Source: Clostridium folliculivorans (GTDB lineage Bacteria > Bacillota > Clostridia > Clostridiales > Clostridiaceae). Taken from it: a DNA stretch of 64,000 bases. The translations under genes were made by a program, and so were the position numbers. How positions within the stretch are numbered: the stretch's first letter is position 1; every line of letters starts with the position of its first letter. The DNA is taken from contig NZ_BQXY01000001.1 in NCBI RefSeq assembly GCF_024341905.1, positions 1,273,013 through 1,337,012 of the forward strand, written 5' to 3'. Shown piece by piece: positions 36,301 to 44,881 of this stretch. The notes beneath the pieces are model-generated. The model saw only the letters and a list, made by a program, of their open reading frames with translations. It was not told the origin of the DNA and ran no database searches.

Positions 36301-36512
36301 TTATAAGAAGAGGAAGAGACTCTGACAATGCTAAGGAAAAACTGATTGAAAAATACAAATTAGAATTAAATGAGAATATAGTTGAAGGAAATAAAGTATA
36401 TATACCAACTGCCAGCAGACTATTTTACAAATTGAATGGCTTTTGTAATAATAATAATCTCAAATTTAACGAGTTTATTAAGTCTTTAGGGTTTGAAAGA
36501 ATATATGTGTAG
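33339..36512 (+). CDS. GmrSD-type DUF262/DUF1524 restriction protein with long C-terminal extension
   Basis: Residues 1-330 are a DUF262 (GmrS-like) domain: RIPSYQRGYAW near 18, the NTP-related motif VDGQQRLTTL (D86-R90) and FETMNNRGKQLSELEKLKN. Residues of about 520-620 are the DUF1524 (GmrD-like) His-Me finger nuclease: SSIEHIFPQSG with the catalytic His, then LGNLLGISNPKNSALNN. GmrSD proteins are type IV restriction enzymes that cut modified phage DNA using NTP. The remaining 370 residues are not recognised. They include segments that look repeated, such as NIIYLPVNSEDYQRLNIRAN versus KVYIPTASRLFYKLNGFC, which may be a target-binding region. It lies in an operon with the WYL regulator. Confidence 0.85.
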   Translation: MKLKTIDDLFNKRIYRIPSYQRGYAWANDSKNFLGQLSDIWDDILNIMDGWHYTGLITLMSSPLSDIALDDRWLLDYNFEQYYIVDGQQRLTTLLILIQVLLERAEEENISLSLMRSNEEIKEKYLINSKNTTPTFIFGYSNDNPSDKYFKRNILKVRGLIVDDSEESYYTENLRKAKEYFNNVVGKYIEEKADKSTSIQKLLSDIFNKVTNRLRFNEYILDEELNEYVVFETMNNRGKQLSELEKLKNRLMFLSTKLRNCSENEKEILRRDINTVWITIYKELGKNKSKPLDDEDFIRNHWIMYFGYDRKESNSYSRYLFDEMFTINNVYNDKLKLEDMRKYISSLQESAVVWSVVNNPQYYKTNNFSDLEVKLGLEKLHRVGIKASFKPAIMAALNYCDNEFIIKLLNLLEDFAFKIFDVSNRQSNTGDSKIYRHAFRIHSDHNSKENLDEAKESILRDIQEHIDYYFNIDHFKLKIKELFEKQSNGYYDWSGIRYFLYEYDEYLRNANNVTERSMKLDWRVFLEERSSIEHIFPQSGKEKSLGKWMQFNHLTDEQKARCCGSLGNLLGISNPKNSALNNDSFEEKKDQGIKGEAYMNRGYKFGSYSERIVAEYDNWTPETIFQRGIDMLDFLWKKLGIDQVEPLTIEDKKILLGLEFLNSKDIISEFMFDESLLEDSNSKEVNNIKSKGLEETDDLENKLREILMTQLTDGMYDNMNELAEYSEIQRFAMLKDITPEELLKEWGYKKRTNYKYCFDKAAAKKLIEEYNISYAELGRWLGYDEKSNSRALVRAKINGKRSESGAWTNHVLTAEENTLLHSMIIKHETEYEGDNFSLKIISNGNDICILFLCEDTIKCFFELPEDLKAALKEKDYYKFTSFDIDVLRTGKVETYLGKRLFRAEKNVGSRMKELGIDKAEEYFRYLGFDGALNGNQETDSIIRETLSKYLDTENIIYLPVNSEDYQRLNIRANREGYTLDEFAAYYGFIRRGRDSDNAKEKLIEKYKLELNENIVEGNKVYIPTASRLFYKLNGFCNNNNLKFNEFIKSLGFERIYV

Positions 36513-36518
36513 AATACT

Positions 36519-37041
36519 TAATATTCCTGCTATAGCTTTAAAACTAGAGATTACAAGAGATTGAGATCTTACTAATGCCACAAAGCTTTGGAATAAGATA
36601 ATTCTTTCAAAAAATATAACAGACATATATACAGGAGAGAAGTTTACAGTAACTAATTATGAGAGATTAGGAAGCTTAAGCATAGATCACTTTATCCCTT
36701 GGAGTTTTGTGATGCACGATCAGCTATGGAATTTAACCCCTACCTTTAAGAATATCAACAGTAAAAAGAGCGATAAGCTTTTACCGTATAACAAGTATAT
36801 GGAGAAGTTCTGTAATTTTCAATATGAAGCCTTTGATTATGTATGCGATAATAGGATTAATAGTTTTGTTGAGGAATACATAGATGCCTTAAGAGTTGAA
36901 GAAATATATAATTTTCACAAACATGCTTCTAAAGAGAGATTTTCAGAGGAAATGTATAATGCCATTATATCAAATAGCTGAAAATCAGGGGTTTGTGGTT
37001 ATGGATAGCTTTAATCTTAATGATAAAATGGTTAATCTATA
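36519..37041 (+). pseudogene. truncated, frameshifted copy of the HNH endonuclease gene at 46941-48110
   Basis: From CTTAATATTCCTGCTATAG onward this stretch matches 47585-48107 along its length by eye. It begins abruptly right after the stop of the GmrSD gene, has a changed and interrupted segment near 36556-36580 (an in-frame TGA), and has lost 8 bp near 36954, so the last codons are out of frame. Its longest open piece (36709-36981) covers the HNH core, including IDHFIPWSF and NLTPTFKNINSKKSDKLLP. It cannot make the full protein. It is a partial duplication or the relic of a second allele. Confidence 0.85.
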
Positions 37042-37065
37042 ACTGTATAGTTATAAATAATAATT

Positions 37066-37107
37066 AAAAACCAATCTTGTGGTTTAAATGTCGCAAGGTT
37101 GGTTTTT
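37066..37107 (+). terminator. strong bidirectional terminator
   Basis: A 14-bp stem, AAAAACCAATCTTG (37066-37079) with CAAGGTTGGTTTTT (37094-37107), one G-U pair, has A and T runs on its ends. It separates plus-strand transcription from the minus-strand gene that ends at 37244. The 37110-37243 stretch shows no supportable gene. Confidence 0.85.
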
Positions 37108-37243
37108 AAGTTACAGATGAACCACTTAGTAATAAAAATTGCATTTTTAATTTTCTCACCAGGACTTCTAAGAGTCTTATAAATATGTTTTGAATAGAAG
37201 CCGTTCATCTTTAGTACCATTTACTATTTCAAAATAAACTCTA

Positions 37244-38338
37244 CTATTTTACCGATGGTTGTTCCACATATTTTTTTGCTGAATTCTGCAATTCATTTTT
37301 ATAATTATTTATATCAACAATAGAATCGATATAATGTCTTACTCCATATTTGTTTTCATCTGGGATAACTATAGATTTTTTGTTCCCATTAAAGAATAAT
37401 CTGCAGATCCACTTTCTAGTATTGTTTTTGTATAAAATCCCACAATATCTCTCAACATCTTTAATGGTTATATCGTTAGAATCCATAACCTCGCTTAATA
37501 GGCTTCTAATTAGATTAAAAGCTTCTAACTCCTCTTCAGTAGTGGTTATATTACAAATTTCATCACTATCTACTGTATCAGTTTCGCTATCTTTACTTGT
37601 ATCATCTGTATATTCTTGTTCGGCATCATTATTATTTAGTATAGACTTTAGTTTTTCGTTCATAAAGTCACTGATAAACTGCTGAAATGATTTTTTTACA
37701 ATAGGTCTGAATTTTTCAATAACATTTTGAGTCTTCATTCCCTGATAAAAGCTGTTAATTATAAACCTAACAAAGTCGTCAGTAGGATTATTCAATTGTA
37801 TGTTAAGCTGAGCTTTTATTAGACTACTGTACTTCAATTCTGATGCAGTATTAAATATTGTATCTATATCAAAAGCATCTTTTGAGAATTTCTTTAATTC
37901 TTGAATCTGGTTATCACTAATATCTTGTATATTAATTTCTAAAAATGGAGTATCATCCATTTTATTTGATTGCTCTAAGTCAGTGAAAAATTTATACACT
38001 AATCCGTTAGTCAAAATTGCGAATCTTGATTCTGTAACTGAAAAATATCTGAATAATTGAGCATCATGTTTTGTGAGAGAATCGTTTACACCTTTACATT
38101 CAACTAAAATTATTGGTTTCCCATCCTTCATTATTGCATAATCTACTTTTTCACCTTTTTTTATACCGAAGTCGGCTGTAAATTCTGGAACAAACTCCGT
38201 AGGGTTAAAAATATCATAACCTAGCAATGAAAAGAAAGGCATAATTAAGGCAGTTTTAGTAGATTCTTCAGTTAGTAATGTATCCTTTATCATACCAGCT
38301 CGTTTAGAAAATTGTTTTATTTGGTCAGAAAAATCCAT
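37244..38338 (-). CDS. HsdR_N-like (type I restriction R-subunit N-terminal) nuclease domain protein
   Basis: The 364-residue protein has the N-terminal nuclease fold of type I restriction R subunits without the helicase. The core reads ESTKTALIMPFFSLLGYD, then GEKVDYAIMKDGKPIILVECKG, giving Asp and ExK catalytic residues at about 70-90, then TKHDAQLFRYFSVTESRFAI and LTNGLVYKFFTDL. The C-terminal part has an acidic Ser/Thr/Asp stretch near 250 and ends in a domain with WICRLFFNGNKKSI, as in other standalone members. Such proteins are often found alone in genomes; their partner is unknown. The start at 38338 follows GGAGGATTTAAA on the minus strand. The 290 bp upstream hold only AT-rich sequence and presumably its promoter. 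Confidence 0.8.
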   Translation of the reverse strand: MDFSDQIKQFSKRAGMIKDTLLTEESTKTALIMPFFSLLGYDIFNPTEFVPEFTADFGIKKGEKVDYAIMKDGKPIILVECKGVNDSLTKHDAQLFRYFSVTESRFAILTNGLVYKFFTDLEQSNKMDDTPFLEINIQDISDNQIQELKKFSKDAFDIDTIFNTASELKYSSLIKAQLNIQLNNPTDDFVRFIINSFYQGMKTQNVIEKFRPIVKKSFQQFISDFMNEKLKSILNNNDAEQEYTDDTSKDSETDTVDSDEICNITTTEEELEAFNLIRSLLSEVMDSNDITIKDVERYCGILYKNNTRKWICRLFFNGNKKSIVIPDENKYGVRHYIDSIVDINNYKNELQNSAKKYVEQPSVK

Positions 38339-38629
38339 TTTAAATCCTCCATCTTTTAAAAATATATCAAATTAAATTTATGTATGTACTATTTAGGAAT
38401 TAGAAGCAAACATAATATATACAAAATCAAATTTTTTCTACATTATAAATTTTATTAAGCATAGTTAATAGTTATAACTAGTATAAAAATTTAAAGTATA
38501 TGTGGAAGTGCTATAGAGGCTACTTATATAGATGGAGAAACTTGCTGTTGATAAAATCTGTTTTAGAGAGATTAAGATGAAAGGGATAAAATAGAAAGTT
38601 TACTGAACTTTAATTTGAAATAATGTAAT

Positions 38630-38911
38630 AATACTTGTACTAGAACAGTAGCAGAGTATAAATTTGCAATGAATATATTAACCCACACTGATTTTTTGAT
38701 TTTTAGAAAGATAGACAAAATGCCAGTGCTTGTGGTTGAAGTAGATGGATACTATTATCATTCAAATAATCCTAAGCAATTAGAAAGAGACAGGATGAAG
38801 GATAAAATCTTAGAAAAGTATAATATTCCTATATTGAGGATAAGAACAAATGAAAGCGGAGAAGAGAAGAGGATTTATGATAAACTTTTAGATGAATTAG
38901 GAGTAAGATAA
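38630..38911 (+). pseudogene. orphan C-terminus of a DUF2726/Vsr-like nuclease-helicase protein
   Basis: The frame is protein-like from about 38630, before any good start codon (AEYKFAMNILTHTDFLIFRK), and continues PVLVVEVDGYYYH, ERDRMKDKILEKYNIPILRI. This is the Vsr/DUF2726-like end found at the C-terminus of large DNA2/NAM7-type helicases, where EVDG carries the catalytic acid. Nothing of the helicase part is present upstream and no ribosome site stands before ATG 38669. It is therefore a remnant of a deleted defence gene. Confidence 0.7.
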
Positions 38912-39047
38912 TTTTGCCTTCTTAAAAAATTTGCATTTAGCAAATAAATATTAATAAATAATTAAACGATACGTATTCAAGCTAGGGTTATTATCACTAG
39001 TATAAAAAGGAGTTAGTAAAAGATAATATACAATATACTTTTTACAA

Positions 39048-39102
39048 GGGTCTAAGCTTTAAGGTGAAATCTAAAGTTAGGCTCTTATTTTTAGACCTTT
39101 AA
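39048..39102 (+). terminator. imperfect hairpin in a gene-poor stretch
   Basis: AGGGTCTAAGC and TTAGACCTTT pair imperfectly across about 40 nt with an internal AGGCTC/CTTAT region. It lies in the 38912-39766 stretch, which has no intact gene. Confidence 0.3.
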
Positions 39103-39186
39103 GAATACGGCGATAGCTTTTTTTATATTTTATTTTCCATTGCACTTCTTTCGTTTTTTAATCTTGTTATCTCATATTTATTATTT

Positions 39187-39377
39187 TTAGGTGAACACTT
39201 TTCCTTTACAGTCACTTTTATCACAGACCATAAGACATTTTTTCTTTGGGTGTAGTCTTAGAATCTAGTTGTTAGTAGATAAATAAGTTGCGGTATGTTC
39301 TTCACAAATTTCTTTTATTGTTTTTGTAAGATCATTGATTTTAACTATCATTTTTTGAAAATCGCCGATATAAGCAG
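39187..39377 (-). pseudogene. decayed minus-strand gene with a Cys-rich (zinc-like) C-terminus
   Basis: The minus strand reads AYIGDFQKMIVKINDLTKTI and EICEEHTATYLSTNN, then a single TAG at 39265-39267, then ILRLHPKKKCLMVCDKSDCK and GKVFT in the same frame to a TAA at 39187. The CLMVCDKSDC piece looks like a metal-binding knuckle. The continuity across one stop argues for a recently inactivated gene; the family is not recognised. The rest of 39378-39766 shows nothing supportable. Confidence 0.4.
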
Positions 39378-39766
39378 TTTATGTCTTTCTAATGCGAACA
39401 CGCTCTCATCTTAATAAGTATAGTTTGATATCTTTAGTAATTTTTGTTCACAATTATATAATAACTTCAAAATTTATTACTTCTTGTCGAAAAACAATTA
39501 TTTTTGTAGAAAATATATTTGTCAGCACATATCTATGTATAATAATTATGCAATTAATGTTTTCTATAAAAATGTAGATTACATGGATGATATGTGTATG
39601 TAAGTGTTTTTAATAAAGAAAGATGGTGGTGATAACATAGAGTGAAGAAAGAGATATATAGGACAATCGTGTGTTAACAATATGCTCGAAACTAGCTTCT
39701 TTTTCTATACATGGTATTTAAATAGATTCTATGATATAAATATACGTTTATAAAGGGGAATAAAAA

Positions 39767-41302
39767 GTGATTAATGACAACAAAGAGTCGAATACATTAA
39801 AGATTATTACTGGCATAATTAAGGAAATCTTAGATATACTATCTTGGATTTGGATAGCATTTTGGGTGCTGTTTATGTTTGTAATTATTGTGGCATCAAA
39901 TAATAAAGGTGGTCAAATTATAGGGTTATTTGTATTTTCAGCAATAGCCTCATCACCAGCTATTATATATATTTTTAAAAGACGTAAAATCAAGAATAAC
40001 ATCGTTAAAGATAATCTTCTTACAGAGGAAAATATGAGTCATATGGTACAAGCCAATGCAGTAGATAACTCGGAGGATACTTTAGAAATACATAATAAAA
40101 ATATATTAAAAGATAAAAGATTTATTAATAAAAGGGGAGTTGTTATTGCTATTGTTTCAATAATTATAATAGTAGCAATGGCCAATAGTATCTTTAATAA
40201 ATTAAATCCGAGGACTAGCAGTATTTTTGGAACATCAAGTGATTCAAATAATATGATTTCTTTGGAAAAGGTAAGAGATGATTTGAAACTTAATGAAAAA
40301 CTTGAAAAATTGTTTTATAGCAATGAGAAATTACCTACAAATAATCTGATTATAGATATAAAAGTGGGATTGAAAAAATATAAGTTAAAAAATGAAAAAT
40401 ACAATGAATATTTAAATAAGATGATTTCAGAAATTAGCTTTGTTGATTATAAGAGACAGCAAAGAATTGATTATGAGGAAAATAAATATAAAGACTGCGG
40501 AAAGTTATATTTAATACAAAAAAATATTACAGCTGAGCAGTACAAAAATTCTGGAATGTATTATAAGACAGGAAGTGGTAGCTCATATGAAGTTACAGAT
40601 GTTTCCATAACAAGTGAAAGTTATTCTTTTATTAATGAATATTTGAAGAAACAATTTTTAGAAAATCAATCTGCGTTTATTAATCAAGCAGACGAAAGGT
40701 ACTCCTTTATGAAAGGCGAAGATCCCAAGGGTATATATTATCAGGATAGAATAAATTATTCTCAGGATATTATCGATTCAATAAGAAAACTTAGTGATAA
40801 ATCTGGTGTACAAATATCTCAAGATACAGACACTAAGCTAAAAAGATTAAGTGATTATCTAGAGGTTTGTAAAAATCAAATTAAAAACGTACAAGAAGCC
40901 GCTACCACTAATAAGAAGATATATGATGCTAACTCTGAAAAAGAATATGTAGCAAAAGTAAAAGATTCTCTACTTCAAATTGGTAAAGAAAATATTATAA
41001 TTAGTCAAGAATTAAGCAATTTCTCAAGCAGTGACAGACTTCCAAAGGCTATGAAAAATCTTCAAAGTGCATGCAAAGAACTTAAGGAATTATCTTCACC
41101 AAGTGATAGGTTTGCTGAAATTGATGGATTAATAGATCAGGGATGTTCTGAATATATAGATTCTGCTGCTTCTATAGGTAGAGCTGTCACTCAATTTGAC
41201 TCAAGTTATATTGATGAAAGTGTGAATCAATCTAAGGAAGCAGGTAATTACTTTAAACAAGCATTATCAAAAATGAATGAATATGGATATAAAATCCAGT
41301 AG
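39767..41302 (+). CDS. hypothetical membrane protein with large extracytoplasmic helical domain
   Basis: The 511-residue protein has two N-terminal transmembrane helices (SWIWIAFWVLFMFVIIVAS and IIGLFVFSAIASSPAIIYIF). A charged loop is followed by a third helix, GVVIAIVSIIIIVAMA, at about 125-140. The remaining 360 residues are hydrophilic and mostly helical, presumably outside the membrane. No domain is recognised. The GTG start at 39767 is supported by AAAGGGG at 39752-39758. It stands alone and is closed by the strong terminator at 41447-41483. Confidence 0.65.
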   Translation: MINDNKESNTLKIITGIIKEILDILSWIWIAFWVLFMFVIIVASNNKGGQIIGLFVFSAIASSPAIIYIFKRRKIKNNIVKDNLLTEENMSHMVQANAVDNSEDTLEIHNKNILKDKRFINKRGVVIAIVSIIIIVAMANSIFNKLNPRTSSIFGTSSDSNNMISLEKVRDDLKLNEKLEKLFYSNEKLPTNNLIIDIKVGLKKYKLKNEKYNEYLNKMISEISFVDYKRQQRIDYEENKYKDCGKLYLIQKNITAEQYKNSGMYYKTGSGSSYEVTDVSITSESYSFINEYLKKQFLENQSAFINQADERYSFMKGEDPKGIYYQDRINYSQDIIDSIRKLSDKSGVQISQDTDTKLKRLSDYLEVCKNQIKNVQEAATTNKKIYDANSEKEYVAKVKDSLLQIGKENIIISQELSNFSSSDRLPKAMKNLQSACKELKELSSPSDRFAEIDGLIDQGCSEYIDSAASIGRAVTQFDSSYIDESVNQSKEAGNYFKQALSKMNEYGYKIQ

Positions 41303-41446
41303 TAAAGCTAATAAGAGCAATTTTAAGCTGTATAAAGAAAATTAAAGATTAGTTTGAGTATATAACTATAAAAGTATGAGGTTGAAAAACAGACTTTTTA
41401 AAGTATATGGACAGGAAATTATTACAATAGAAAATGGATGTTGAAT

Positions 41447-41483
41447 AAAAAAATCGCTAATAAAGCTAATTAGCGATTTTTTT
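41447..41483 (+). terminator. strong bidirectional terminator
   Basis: A perfect 15-bp stem, AAAAAAATCGCTAAT (41447-41461) with ATTAGCGATTTTTTT (41469-41483), has a 7-nt loop. It ends the membrane protein transcript. Confidence 0.9.
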
Positions 41484-41731
41484 GTTTAACTAAAGAATAA
41501 TAAATAACTAAGGTAACTTATATATATCACTTAAATCCTTAGACTAAAATAATGCTTTCGATGTGATTACTAAGCTTTATTTTGATAGATTTAAATATGA
41601 AGTAGGATATCTATATTTCTCTTAATATGAAATGGTATAATAAGTTTAATAGAAAAATTTAGAAGATAAAGTTACAAAAAACACTACGGACATATGGACC
41701 TAATAATTATGCAATTTTCGAGGTGATAAAG

Positions 41732-43330
41732 TTGAAAGTAAAAGATGTAATGAATAAAGATCTTGAGCGTTTAGGAAATAAGATTCCTTTGAACTTTGAT
41801 AATATACCTGTGCTTTTTAGCGAAGAGGAGCTTATTAGCTGTAAGGATGTTATAGATGATGAATATTTAAATAATAACTACTATGTCTATGTTCTAAACC
41901 AAAAGAAGAAGTTAGTGGGATTTATCACCTGTGATTATATAAGACTTTTCTTGAAGGAAAAGGTTTTATTTATGTTTTTAAGTGCAATAGATCACATACA
42001 TGATGGTGTGGTTTTGGTAGACAAGCATTCTAAAATTATTTACTTAAACAAAGCGTATTCTGAAATACTTAATATTGATAAAGAAAAAGTACTTAACAAA
42101 TATGTTAGTGAAATAGAGCCTGGAGCTGCTATACTGAGTACTTTGAGGCAAGGAACCCCAATTCTAAATAAAAAAATCAAAGTTAAAAGTATTGAAAAGC
42201 AGATAGTTGCTAGTATAAATCCAATCATTATTGATAATGAGGTGCTTGGTGCAATTTCTATTTTTAAAGATGTTACGGAGATACATGTATTGAATGAAGA
42301 ACTAGCCAATGTAAGAAAATTGAGCGGGTATTTTTATGAAGGAATAGCAAAGCCTCATAATGAACTTCCAAAGAATTTTTCCTGTATTGTTGGTAGCAAT
42401 GAAAAATTTTTGAATTGTCTAAAGCTTGCTGCAATAGTGGCACCAACTGACGCAACGGTTCTGGTTCAAGGGGAGAGTGGTGTTGGTAAGGAAGTAGTTG
42501 TAAAGGCTATCTACGAAGCAAGTAAAAGAAGCGAAAAACCATATGTAGAGCTAAATTGTTCTGCTATCCCTGAAAGCTTGTTTGAAAGCGAACTCTTTGG
42601 TTATACAGACGGTGCGTTTACAGGAGCTCATAAAAGCGGGAAAATAGGTAAATTTGAGGCAGCAAATACAGGAACAATTTTTTTAGATGAAATAGGAGAT
42701 ATGCCTATGCTTATGCAGGCAAAGCTGTTAAGGGTACTTCAATCAGGACAAATCCAAAAAATAGGATCTAATACCATTAATAAAGTTGATGTAAGAGTTA
42801 TTGCTGCTACAAACAGAGATTTGAAAGCAATGATAAAAGAAGGAACCTTCAGAGAAGATTTATATTTTAGGTTAAACACTTTTAATATTAATATCCCGTC
42901 TTTACGTGAAAGAGTAGAGGATATAATTAATCTGGCAGAATATTTCCTTGATATATATTGCAAAAAATACAATAAGACTTTAATGTTATCTGAAAATGTT
43001 ATAAATGTACTTTCATCATATAAATGGACAGGTAATGTCAGGGAGCTACAGAGTTGTATGGAGTATGCAGTGATAATATGTCAAGATGACATTATTGATG
43101 TAGAACATTTACCAGAAGAAATAAAAAATTCTTCAATTATAAATCTAAATAGAGAAGATAAAACAGAATCAAAAAAATTAAAGCATGAAATATTGGATAT
43201 AGAAAGAGAGAGAATTATAGAAGCTCTTGAAAAGTTTAATGGGAACAAGACACGCGCGATGGAGATGCTTGGGATGAGCAGACGAACCTTTTATAAAAAA
43301 CTCAAGCTTTATAATATTGATAATGATTAA
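41732..43330 (+). CDS. sigma-54-dependent transcriptional activator (PAS, AAA+, Fis-type HTH)
   Basis: The 532-residue protein has a CBS-like N-terminal region, a PAS domain at about 85-185 (AIDHIHDGVVLVDKHSKIIY), an AAA+ domain and a Fis-type helix-turn-helix. The AAA+ part has Walker A GESGVGKE, the sigma-54 contact loop GAFTGA at about 294-299 and Walker B GTIFLDEIGDM. The HTH is GNKTRAMEMLGMSRRTFYKK. Such proteins open sigma-54 promoters in response to a signal, here presumably a metabolite sensed by PAS. TTG 41732 is 4 nt after AGGTGAT; GTG 41723 lies inside that site. The -24/-12 promoter at 43454-43470 is the obvious target, so it probably controls the downstream AtuA/CoA-transferase operon. 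Confidence 0.9.
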   Translation: MKVKDVMNKDLERLGNKIPLNFDNIPVLFSEEELISCKDVIDDEYLNNNYYVYVLNQKKKLVGFITCDYIRLFLKEKVLFMFLSAIDHIHDGVVLVDKHSKIIYLNKAYSEILNIDKEKVLNKYVSEIEPGAAILSTLRQGTPILNKKIKVKSIEKQIVASINPIIIDNEVLGAISIFKDVTEIHVLNEELANVRKLSGYFYEGIAKPHNELPKNFSCIVGSNEKFLNCLKLAAIVAPTDATVLVQGESGVGKEVVVKAIYEASKRSEKPYVELNCSAIPESLFESELFGYTDGAFTGAHKSGKIGKFEAANTGTIFLDEIGDMPMLMQAKLLRVLQSGQIQKIGSNTINKVDVRVIAATNRDLKAMIKEGTFREDLYFRLNTFNINIPSLRERVEDIINLAEYFLDIYCKKYNKTLMLSENVINVLSSYKWTGNVRELQSCMEYAVIICQDDIIDVEHLPEEIKNSSIINLNREDKTESKKLKHEILDIERERIIEALEKFNGNKTRAMEMLGMSRRTFYKKLKLYNIDND

Positions 43331-43346
43331 GATACACTATGGTATT

Positions 43347-43412
43347 GTATACAAAGTATATGATGTATATAAAGTATACACTAGATGTTTCACTTAACTA
43401 ATAAAAGTATAC
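43347..43412 (+). promoter_or_regulatory. three GTATAC palindromes, candidate activator binding sites
   Basis: GTATAC occurs at 43347-43352, 43374-43379 and 43407-43412, each with AAAG or ATTG beside it, within 110 bp upstream of the -24/-12 promoter. This is where sigma-54 activators usually bind. The match to this activator is inferred from position only. Confidence 0.45.
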
Positions 43413-43453
43413 ATAAAAATATGATTTTATAATGCTTTTGAAGCATTATTTTT

Positions 43454-43470
43454 TTGGCATGAATATTGCT
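43454..43470 (+). promoter_or_regulatory. sigma-54 (-24/-12) promoter
   Basis: TTGGCATGAATATTGCT fits the TTGGCAYG-N4-TTGCW consensus, with GG at 43456-43457 and GC at 43468-43469, exactly 12 bp apart. It lies 52 bp upstream of the first codon of the AtuA operon and just after the gene for a sigma-54 activator. Confidence 0.9.
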
Positions 43471-43521
43471 TGATAAAGGTTAGGGATATATATTCCTAAT
43501 CTTTATTAAGAAGGTGGACAA

Positions 43522-44880
43522 ATGAAAACAATTAGAATTGGCGGTGCTCAGGGTTTTTGGGGAGATTTAAATGAGGCACCAGTAAATATGGCAAAAAATG
43601 ATCAAGTTGATTATATAGCTTGTGATTATCTTGCAGAGCTTACTCTGTCTATTATGCAGAGGCAAAAGGAACATAATCCGCAAAGAGGATATGCTAGAGA
43701 TTTTATAACAGCTTTAAAAGATATGCTTCCTATGATAAAAGAAAAATCCATAAAGGTTTTAACCAATGCAGGTGGAATGAATGTGAAGTGTGCAGTGGAA
43801 GCAGTGAAGCAAGCGATTAAAGAATCAGGACTTAATTTAAAGGTAGGTTATGTTCTTGGTGATGATGTTATGAGTATAATTCCCCAGCTTAGAAAACAGG
43901 GGATTACAATGAATAACATGGATACAAATGAACCAATCGATGCTATCTTGAATCATATGGTAAATGCAAATGTTTATTACGGAGCTGAACCTATTATAGA
44001 ATGTCTTCAAGGTGGAGCTGATATTGTTATAGTAGGACGTTCTACAGACTCAAGCCTTTTCTTAGCACCACTTGCATATGAGTTTGGTTGGAAGAAGGAT
44101 GATTGGGATGGTTTAGCTACAGGAATACTAAGCGGGCATCTTTTAGAATGTGGAGCTCAGGTAAGTGGAGGAAATTATGATTATGACTGGAGAAATGTGC
44201 CACATCCAGAAAACTTGGGATATCCTATAGCTGAGGTAAGTGGAACAGGAAGTCTAATAATGACAAAGACAAAAAATATGGGTGGACTGATGACCACTCA
44301 ATCAGTAAAGGAGCAGCTATTATACGAAATACACGATCCTAAAAAATATTTAACTCCTGATGTAATTGCAGATTTTAGTAATGTCACTGTAAAGCAAATA
44401 GGACAAGACAGAGTTTTGGTTGAGGGAGTGAAAGGGCATAAGAGACCAGATACATTAAAACTTTGTGTGGGATATAGCGAAGGGTATAGAAATGTTGGGT
44501 ACTTACCCTTTAGCTGGCCTGATGCCTTGGATAAAGCTCAGAGAGCTGCAGAAATACTAAAATTGAGATTGAAAAATAAGGGTCTTGATGCAATGGAAAT
44601 ACGAGAAGAGTTCCTTGGACTTAATACACTTCACGGTCCATTGGCAGAGGAGATGAAAGAAGATTTAAATGAGGTAATACTTAGATTTGCTATAAAAACT
44701 AAGAATTTAGAAGAGGCAAATAAGTTAACTCCTGAAATTGCGCCTTTTATTTTAAATGGACCACCAGCATCCTGTTTCTTTGGGGGAAGAACAAAACCAT
44801 CTGAAGTATTTGCATTATGGCCTACACTAATACCTAGAGATGCAGTCAAATTCGAGGTTCATGTTGAGGAGGTAAAGTAG
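43522..44880 (+). CDS. AtuA-family (DUF1446) acyclic terpene utilisation-like protein
   Basis: The 452-residue protein begins KTIRIGGAQGFWGDLNEAP, the DUF1446 signature, with later landmarks VLTNAGGMN, ADIVIVGRSTDSSLFLAPL and LNGPPASCFFGGRTKPSE. In Pseudomonas, AtuA is needed for growth on acyclic terpenes, although its chemistry is not settled; a hydratase role on CoA esters has been proposed. AAGAAGGTGG stands before ATG 43522. It is followed 1 bp later by the AtuA-like small protein and then by a CoA transferase, so the three probably process one organic acid as a CoA ester. The operon is under the sigma-54 promoter. Confidence 0.85.
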   Translation: MKTIRIGGAQGFWGDLNEAPVNMAKNDQVDYIACDYLAELTLSIMQRQKEHNPQRGYARDFITALKDMLPMIKEKSIKVLTNAGGMNVKCAVEAVKQAIKESGLNLKVGYVLGDDVMSIIPQLRKQGITMNNMDTNEPIDAILNHMVNANVYYGAEPIIECLQGGADIVIVGRSTDSSLFLAPLAYEFGWKKDDWDGLATGILSGHLLECGAQVSGGNYDYDWRNVPHPENLGYPIAEVSGTGSLIMTKTKNMGGLMTTQSVKEQLLYEIHDPKKYLTPDVIADFSNVTVKQIGQDRVLVEGVKGHKRPDTLKLCVGYSEGYRNVGYLPFSWPDALDKAQRAAEILKLRLKNKGLDAMEIREEFLGLNTLHGPLAEEMKEDLNEVILRFAIKTKNLEEANKLTPEIAPFILNGPPASCFFGGRTKPSEVFALWPTLIPRDAVKFEVHVEEVK

Positions 44881-44881
44881 A

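Noticed and set aside
37032..37220. 62-residue minus-strand frame
   Set aside because: It covers the strong terminator at 37066-37107, has no ribosome site and no homology that I recognise.
39392..39577. 61-residue plus-strand frame in the gene-poor stretch
   Set aside because: No ribosome binding site, composition like random AT-rich DNA, no partner genes.
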